From a virus: 20,911 bases of DNA. The position numbers and the translations under genes are program-made. Shown one piece after another: positions 16,701 through 20,911 of this stretch. The stretch lies in IMG/VR virus record IMGVR_UViG_3300023109_000176, positions 1 to 20,911 of that record. One strand, given 5' to 3'. Numbering within the stretch: the first letter of the stretch is position 1; the number at the start of each line of letters is the position of its first letter. The notes beneath the pieces were generated by a model that searched no databases, was not told the origin of the DNA, and saw only the letters and a list, made by a program, of their open reading frames with translations.

Positions 16701-19036
16701 ACCGCGCCAGATTTAGAATCAAATATGGTAATGAAGGGGAGCAGTTATATTCTACAGATATATATATCTTTGGAGTAGCTACATCTTCATATCAAAAGGA
16801 TGTCAAAATATATTTCCCACCAAATCCAAATCAAAGAGATCGTATAATTAAAGTATTTAAATTAAATAGAGAAAGAAATTTAGTGAAAGAAGGCGAGCAA
16901 GCCGCGAGATATAAAGAAAAAATGTCTTTAGCTTCTATAACCGAAATTACGCCTGCCATACTGAATTATCCTAATTCCGTAATCATAGGAACAAGAATAA
17001 ACGCTAAAGATCAACCCAACATACCTGAAAGAAACTACAACTTGAGATTAAAAAAAGTCCAAGTTCCAAGCAACTACGATACTGAAACACGAGAATATAC
17101 AGGTAACTGGAATGGCGTATTTCATCCAGAACTTAAATGGACTAATAATCCAGCCTGGTGTCTTTACGATTTAATTTCAAATAAAAGATTTGGTGTAGGT
17201 AAATTCGGGATCAAGCCTGAGAATATAGATCGTTGGACATTATATAAAATAGCAAAATATTGTGACGAAATAGTTCCGACAGGTTATAGCCCGAAGTATA
17301 AAAAAAGAAAAGCCATAAGAGGGGAAGATGATAACGGATTAGTTACTTATAGTTTTGATCTAAGCGTAGAAGATTTCAGGCTTGAATTTCAACATGTTAA
17401 TAAACAGTTAGCTGTTTTTCATTCAGACGGCTCTTATCAATCAATAAAAATTGTAAGCGCAGATCCAGCTTCAAAAAAAATATCGTTATATAATCAGCCT
17501 AATAGTGAAGATTTTGAATGCGCAGTATCTATCGACTATCCTATTTTAGAGCCAAGGTATACTTTGAATGCATTCATAATGAACCAAGAAAATGCCTTTA
17601 AATTGATTAATGAATTTGCAGTGATTTTTAGGGCATATGCTTATTGGTCTGGTGGCGCTATAAACTTTTTTCAAGATGAAAAGAAAGAGGCAGTAATGCT
17701 TTTCTCTAACAATAATATTTCAAATAAAGGTTTCTCGTATTCAAGTACACCAAGAACCTCAAGATCTAATTCATGCAATATTAAATATATTGATAGGTAT
17801 AATAAGTATAGACCAAAAATAGAGCACGCAGAAGATAGGGAGGCTATCGAAGAAAACGGTTTTATTGAACAATCAATCGACGGCTTCGGGATTACATCTC
17901 AAGCTCAAGCAAAAAGGGCTGCGGAATTTATCGTGAAAGGCGCAAACCTTGAAACTGAAATGATATCTTTTTCCACAAATATGGCGGGTGCTTATCTTAA
18001 ACCCGGAGATGTTATAGATGTATTAGACAATAAAAAGACTGTGGGCAGGTTTGCCGGGAAAATCATAGAAGCGGAAGTTCACCCTAGAGGTTTTTTTGCA
18101 GAATTAACAATTGACTATCCAATTTACACGTTCATCGATAAGTATGATAAAGAAACCTGGAAGACTATAAAAATTTATCAACCAACAGGAAATGAGACCA
18201 TTGAGTCTTTGGATTCAACAGAAGAAGTAACAGACGAAAAAATAAGTAACATAAGAGCTAAACAGATAGGAGAGTTCCTTATATATGATACCTCAGAAGA
18301 TAATACAAAACTTAAAATATTTAATAATGTATTTTCTTTTGTAACCGGAGAGTACCAATGGACAGAGGCCTTAAAAGATGCAAAAGAAAAAGGGGGTCAG
18401 TTGGCATCTATAGAAGATGAAGACACGCAATTTTTAATAGAAGCAATTCTACCAACAGGAGAAGTAGGATGGATAGGTGGATACAATAAAGAAACGCCTC
18501 CTCCTGAGGAATTGATATGGTATACTTCGTCTTCCTGTGCAGACGATAAAATTACGTACTCTAATTGGTCTGAAGATTTTCCTAAATTTACAAATCAGTT
18601 AACCACAGACTTGGAGTCAGAAATACAGCCAATCGTTACTGACGATCCTGAATTAGGTATATCTGCAGACGTAGATGGTTCGTTTGGTAACTTTTTAGCC
18701 GTTAGCGGCTCCGATGATGAATCAAAACATGGAAGCTGGATTCATATGGAACATACAGTCCCCACAGGATACGTTTTTCAAAATTACGGTAATAATTTAT
18801 TAGATAATGTGGAGGACTCAGAAGGGGCATCTTTTTATTTAGAAGATGACGTTAATTACGCTAATGCTAAACAATATAAAATATTAAATATTACAGAGGA
18901 AAGCAATGGCATATTTAATATACAAGGATTAGAGTATAATGTAGATAAATTTGATAACGTTGAGAAAGACTTATCAATTAAAAGACCGAATTACCCTATT
19001 ATATATAACGAAAACAGCTCTTATAATCAGAGTTAA
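13772..19036 (+). CDS. Central tail tip / host-specificity protein, gpI-gpJ fusion with C-type-lectin-like domain (1754 aa)
   Basis: Residues about 1-165 resemble lambda gpI: a ubiquitin-like start (KVFLHGELGKRFGSEWDLHV), a hydrophobic helix (LGALVMTAITTAASMYI, about 89-105), and the end NRYQQGNSIPVGYGTLKVGP. gpJ-like sequence begins near 381 (LKSLDLVGEGEIGGF) and is clearest at about 1090-1170 (KVQVPSNYDTETREYTGNWN, AWCLYDLISNKRFGVGKFG) and 1340-1452 (GDVIDVL). About 866-960 is an Ala/Ser-rich stretch with two hydrophobic segments inside a gpJ beta domain. About 1516-1672 looks like a C-type-lectin-like domain (WTEALKDAKEKGGQLASIED, GWIGG, YSNWSEDFP), without the classical cysteines or a clear WND motif. 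The gpJ signature returns at about 1700-1737 (YKILNITEESNGIFNIQGLE). gpJ binds the host receptor and forms the tip hub in lambda. The stop overlaps that of the converging gene. Family call is firm; inserted-domain calls are by eye. Confidence 0.92.
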   Translation: MKKVFLHGELGKRFGSEWDLHVRSPAEAVHALFANSPEIEKYLNRKHQENIYYGIKKEGSSNFAEKEEYFLDSNKDFHVFPLPQGASLGALVMTAITTAASMYISKKIAEAMERDDDTLQAQTKSYIYNGTQNRYQQGNSIPVGYGTLKVGPNVISSCSVNYDFDSEKGKIFNFSNGLYSLIPEYHKYHISDLGPLFSCFAQNSFDGSSKYKFIDPAFQYLSNTIADGAFGTTDGIYGGFEEVEAQKDRFVTMKKKGNAIGGYYYYTYNFSKGVNQAFLGNFHELGNWYPSLRLMTEEERTAAEAFRLAVSEGNALRSAYVCLQSKPLLESSEEQKIFYPISFVEKLPEHLQAGDSPSFLEESKSFPLHVGQRWRGALKSKGVGWHKLESTSVLKSLDLVGEGEIGGFADTDGSQLLFDDSSVANVTPESLDSINLRNEKDDYLKAVYLDDTPVKEVSFDRISQGLDAYNINEFDIDISRNEDRIGSEDQKLLEPQYLFTAYTKEINGTLYGPRTINKKDLAAIVPSNEFVEKKIYDNGEYVTYQEEGAKNAGTYVVKVGFNEKFDPSGNYYSGDLAAESESIIYEGEPDDADFYAVDSAMNEYEIFSGEYVNYISEGHEDNEFYEQGDKVRCKNTSGTMGYYEMGPNANKFLGIYNQNSDYTDKKGHFLMDDIPSSQPTANSPLFIITGNTNGHESINDIASGLSAIVGRTSNYSNDPMFVILNPQFNEAIVDGVINIYSADADDEGVVSNTIIDSITYPDDVVEELDITPGEELDIEQKLWKKIEIKSPIKVEDSTGLDITEDLAIFEELVGQNLDKIITKRFSEENYLSHTIINSLVEEAYVSLRIDELGYVYQGDEVEVEYKIGELWTILLGLIGVYHAFRASSTGAYSVSSLVVGKAATAAVPSATPNVGAATALGLLSSHAYATSAWASSNAAASTALIAGIATIVLAVVLANHRFRIGTKIENSGEIWPNRARFRIKYGNEGEQLYSTDIYIFGVATSSYQKDVKIYFPPNPNQRDRIIKVFKLNRERNLVKEGEQAARYKEKMSLASITEITPAILNYPNSVIIGTRINAKDQPNIPERNYNLRLKKVQVPSNYDTETREYTGNWNGVFHPELKWTNNPAWCLYDLISNKRFGVGKFGIKPENIDRWTLYKIAKYCDEIVPTGYSPKYKKRKAIRGEDDNGLVTYSFDLSVEDFRLEFQHVNKQLAVFHSDGSYQSIKIVSADPASKKISLYNQPNSEDFECAVSIDYPILEPRYTLNAFIMNQENAFKLINEFAVIFRAYAYWSGGAINFFQDEKKEAVMLFSNNNISNKGFSYSSTPRTSRSNSCNIKYIDRYNKYRPKIEHAEDREAIEENGFIEQSIDGFGITSQAQAKRAAEFIVKGANLETEMISFSTNMAGAYLKPGDVIDVLDNKKTVGRFAGKIIEAEVHPRGFFAELTIDYPIYTFIDKYDKETWKTIKIYQPTGNETIESLDSTEEVTDEKISNIRAKQIGEFLIYDTSEDNTKLKIFNNVFSFVTGEYQWTEALKDAKEKGGQLASIEDEDTQFLIEAILPTGEVGWIGGYNKETPPPEELIWYTSSSCADDKITYSNWSEDFPKFTNQLTTDLESEIQPIVTDDPELGISADVDGSFGNFLAVSGSDDESKHGSWIHMEHTVPTGYVFQNYGNNLLDNVEDSEGASFYLEDDVNYANAKQYKILNITEESNGIFNIQGLEYNVDKFDNVEKDLSIKRPNYPIIYNENSSYNQS
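16369..16665 (+). other. Ala-rich hydrophobic hairpin coding insert within gpJ-like region
   Basis: Encodes two hydrophobic segments, GELWTILLGLIGVYHAF (residues about 868-884) and ALIAGIATIVLAVVLAN (about 943-959), joined by about 58 Ala/Ser/Thr-rich residues. Lambda gpJ sequence flanks both sides without an equivalent at this point. It may be a membrane-inserting hairpin released during DNA delivery (inference). Confidence 0.55.
18318..18786 (+). other. C-type-lectin-like domain coding segment nested in gpJ
   Basis: Residues about 1516-1672 of the gpI-gpJ fusion carry the C-type-lectin order: a WTEALKDAKEKGGQLASIED opening helix, then FLIEAI, GWIGG, YSNWSEDFP, FLAVSGSDDESKHGSW and GYVFQNYG. 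Disulfide cysteines are missing and no clear calcium-binding EPN or WND motif is present, so a receptor-contact domain of protein-binding type is as likely as a sugar binder. Confidence 0.65.
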
Positions 19037-19051
19037 GAAATTAAACTTAAC
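19032..19051. repeat. 6-bp inverted repeat at the convergent gene junction
   Basis: GTTAAG at 19032-19037 and CTTAAC at 19046-19051 form a perfect 6-bp inverted repeat with an 8-base A/T loop. It contains both overlapping stop codons. The stem is weak (two G-C pairs) and neither strand has a following T-run, so it is not a convincing intrinsic terminator, though it is the only palindrome noted at this end of both operons. Confidence 0.45.
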
Positions 19052-19833
19052 ATGATCCTAGTCTCTTTTGCTGGTATATCTTCCCAGCGTTCTGCATTTT
19101 TAATAGAATCATTTTGATAAATTCCGTCAACTTTATCTTGCCACCATTTTTTAATATGCTCTTTTCTGAATTCTTCAAACGAATCGCAACCCAAAGATTC
19201 TTTTGCTTTTTTCTCTAATAAGCTTGATGGGCTTAATGGATTACCTGCGCTCTTTTTAGGTGTAGAGATAGATTGCCCTGATTCGGATTTATCTATTTCA
19301 TCGTCACCAACAATATGAACTTGCAAAAAGTTTCTAACACATCTTACGAAAGCTCTATTGCAAGCTATAGTCTCAAGAAATTTCGTGGCAAAACTACTAG
19401 TATTATTTAATGTAGCATTAGCCATATCTTGAAAGGCAACAGGCTCTCCGAACGTTTCGTAATTAGGAAGAAAGGTTACCGTACAAATTACAGAAACGTG
19501 ATTTTCTTCGCATTTTACTACCTCGTAAGATACGTCGGAAAAACCTCTTAGTTTTGCTAGCTCTTTAATTCCGCTAAGTTTAATTAACAATTGATAGTCT
19601 GATAATCCATCTATAGACCTAGGCATATCTTTACCCCTTGATTGGAACCAACTTTTATTAGGAAACAGATGTTCTCCGCCAACCATCTCTCTCCAGTTAA
19701 TAGATCCATCTTCGTTGAAGCTATATTGAATATTCTTAAGTAAACCGTTTTCGTCCCTGCTAAAAAGGTTTGGCCCTGATGAATTGTCTATTGGTTGACT
19801 TTTACTCTCTGTACTATTTTTTGATTTTGCCAT
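19033..19833 (-). CDS. Probable single-strand-annealing (Rad52/Erf-like) recombination protein, low confidence (266 aa)
   Basis: The core (residues about 55-185) has an amphipathic helix region, a strand series VSYEVVKCEENHVSVICTVT, then FLETIACNRAFVRCVRNFL, a helix like the RA-rich helix of phage annealing proteins, and IVGDDEI. A Ser/Lys-rich linker (about 185-210) leads to a short helical C-terminus (FEEFRKEHIKKWWQDK, then KETRIMLSLIS). Core plus linker plus small C-terminal domain is common among phage annealing proteins that pair single DNA strands in replication and recombination. No catalytic motif is expected and no signal peptide is seen. The ATG overlaps the upstream minus-strand gene by 20 bases. 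A GGGAAGAGG stretch is too far upstream (about 25 bases) to be its ribosome site. It could instead be a conserved phage hypothetical of other function; the fold call rests on pattern alone. Confidence 0.45.
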   Translation of the reverse strand: MAKSKNSTESKSQPIDNSSGPNLFSRDENGLLKNIQYSFNEDGSINWREMVGGEHLFPNKSWFQSRGKDMPRSIDGLSDYQLLIKLSGIKELAKLRGFSDVSYEVVKCEENHVSVICTVTFLPNYETFGEPVAFQDMANATLNNTSSFATKFLETIACNRAFVRCVRNFLQVHIVGDDEIDKSESGQSISTPKKSAGNPLSPSSLLEKKAKESLGCDSFEEFRKEHIKKWWQDKVDGIYQNDSIKNAERWEDIPAKETRIMLSLIS

Positions 19834-20911
19834 GATTATATATATTTAAGTGCTGCACCTCTTCCCAGAATTCATCTGAATCAATCAACTTTTGATGATC
19901 CTCTGTTTTTTCTATATTTGACTTCCATGCAGCTTTACTATAATATTGTTTATTATTTGATATTAATACTTTATTACTATGATAGTATGTATTATTGCAT
20001 AGTTGATCAAGAAAGTCAAGGTCTTTTTTCTTGGTAGGGTTATACTCTTCAATTGTATAATCAAAATATTTAAATCTTAAAGAATTTATATCTTCTAAGT
20101 TTTTACTTATCAGGTTGTAATTTATTTTTAATTTAGTTAGGTTCTCTAAGTATTTTATTGGGAAATTTTCTTCGTTAACGAATATAGTCATTCCTGCTAT
20201 ACTAGATTTGTATTTAGATATAATGTTTATATCTATGGGTTTATCTATCATTAAGTTAACCCTGCGCTTAAGCCAAAAAGGTAGAGATTCTTCAAGTAAT
20301 TCGTAATCACATCTGAGGTTCAGGAGGTTCTTGAACTTCAGGTTTTCGTCAGGAATAAAATCAGGGACAATTTCTACAATTTTATTATTGTAATGATTCC
20401 CTATATTTAATGTTTTATAATGATTTAGGTCGTTTTCAATATCTAGAAAGGATAATATTTCCCGCGCGATATCTTCAGGGTTTATCTCGTTAATTCTTTT
20501 TGGGTTTTCAGAAAAAGAAAAGGAAGGTTTTATTTCGGAAAAATCTGGGCTTAACAATTTGTATTCATTTTTTTTATTCCATACAGGGTTCGCAATAGAA
20601 GGAAATAAATTAGAGAAAAGACAAACCATTTTTTTGTCATGATGGCTAGCTATATGCATCGGTAAACTGTCTATACCAAAATGCAATAAGCAATTACTAA
20701 TGATATAGGACATTTGCTTGAATGTTGATCCTCTGGTATCTAGGTCACATTGATTGAATTCTGGATCCTTGGGCCCTCCTACTTGAACTATTTTAATGCT
20801 TTCTTTTGATAAATAGTTTTGTATTAATTCAAAAACTATAGACCAATAATCATAGTTCTTGGATTCCACTTCCTCGCCATCAGTATGGAAAGTGATATAT
20901 TTATCATAAAC
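19814..20911 (-). CDS. Glycosyltransferase family 9-like protein, 5'-truncated by window edge
   Basis: The frame stays open to the last base (VYDKYITFHTDGEE precedes the GTG at 20869), so that GTG is unlikely to be the start and the N-terminal part lies outside the window. The visible 365 residues begin in the second half of a GT9/heptosyltransferase-like fold: YITFHTDGEE, KIVQVGGPKD, LDTRGSTFKQMSYIISNCLL, then GIDSLPMHIASHHDKKMVCL, the D-S-x-x-M-H-I-A motif that contacts the nucleotide-sugar in this family. A further region (about 190-365), rich in Asn, Lys and Tyr, has no recognised family; it may hold the acceptor or a second enzyme domain. It would modify lipopolysaccharide, DNA or a virion protein; the acceptor cannot be told. 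It is the first gene of the minus-strand pair visible here and overlaps the next by 20 bases. Confidence 0.75.
   Translation of the reverse strand, partial: VYDKYITFHTDGEEVESKNYDYWSIVFELIQNYLSKESIKIVQVGGPKDPEFNQCDLDTRGSTFKQMSYIISNCLLHFGIDSLPMHIASHHDKKMVCLFSNLFPSIANPVWNKKNEYKLLSPDFSEIKPSFSFSENPKRINEINPEDIAREILSFLDIENDLNHYKTLNIGNHYNNKIVEIVPDFIPDENLKFKNLLNLRCDYELLEESLPFWLKRRVNLMIDKPIDINIISKYKSSIAGMTIFVNEENFPIKYLENLTKLKINYNLISKNLEDINSLRFKYFDYTIEEYNPTKKKDLDFLDQLCNNTYYHSNKVLISNNKQYYSKAAWKSNIEKTEDHQKLIDSDEFWEEVQHLNIYNHGKIKK

Noticed and set aside
18318-18990. Diversity-generating retroelement variable region in the lectin-like domain
   Set aside because: No reverse transcriptase and no second copy of the segment as a template repeat are seen in the window. 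It stays only a question for the rest of the genome.
19032-19051. Intrinsic terminator at the convergent junction
   Set aside because: The stem has only six pairs, two of them G-C, and no T-run follows on either strand.
20867-20869. GTG at 20869 as the start of the glycosyltransferase gene
   Set aside because: The same frame continues without a stop to the window end with plausible GT9 sequence (VYDKYITFHTDGEE), and half of the fold would otherwise be missing.

Overview
The window is an AT-rich (about one third GC by eye) piece of a tailed-phage genome or prophage. It is almost certainly a siphovirus with a long, flexible, lambda-like tail. It could be a free phage or a metagenomic contig. 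No host gene, tRNA, rRNA, CRISPR array or insertion sequence is visible. The host cannot be named from the sequence. The low GC, weak Shine-Dalgarno signals, acidic proteins and carbohydrate-binding modules would fit an aquatic phage, but that is inference.

Bases 1-19036 are one tightly packed plus-strand operon for the end of the tail. It opens inside the tape measure protein, whose 5' end lies off the window. Then come two related beta-rich tail proteins (4275-5345 and 5345-6544), a very large protein with two lambda gpM-like domains and a von Willebrand A (VWA) domain (6545-10885), an Ig-like protein (10887-11999), a gpL-like iron-sulfur tail-tip protein (12005-13042), a gpK-like JAMM plus NlpC/P60 peptidase (13029-13754), and a 1754-residue gpI-gpJ fusion forming the central tail tip or host-specificity protein (13772-19036). 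The order H-(x-x)-M-(x)-L-K-I/J is that of lambda, with extra genes between H and M and between M and L. Several genes abut or overlap by one base (TAATG), so translation is probably coupled.

What sets this tail tip apart is the number of likely adhesion modules nested inside conserved tail proteins. These are a VWA domain with an intact metal-binding site, a possible chitin-binding-type module split by a sugar-binding-like beta-sandwich, a second such module between the cysteine pairs of gpL, an ASH/Hydin-like Ig domain, an Ala-rich hydrophobic hairpin inside gpJ, and a C-type-lectin-like domain placed just before the last conserved strand region of gpJ.

Bases 19033-20911 carry two minus-strand genes that converge on the tail operon, with the two stop codons overlapping. 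One is a probable single-strand-annealing (Rad52/Erf-like) protein, called with low confidence. The other is a family-9-like glycosyltransferase cut by the window end. There is no intergenic stretch longer than 17 bases anywhere in the window.
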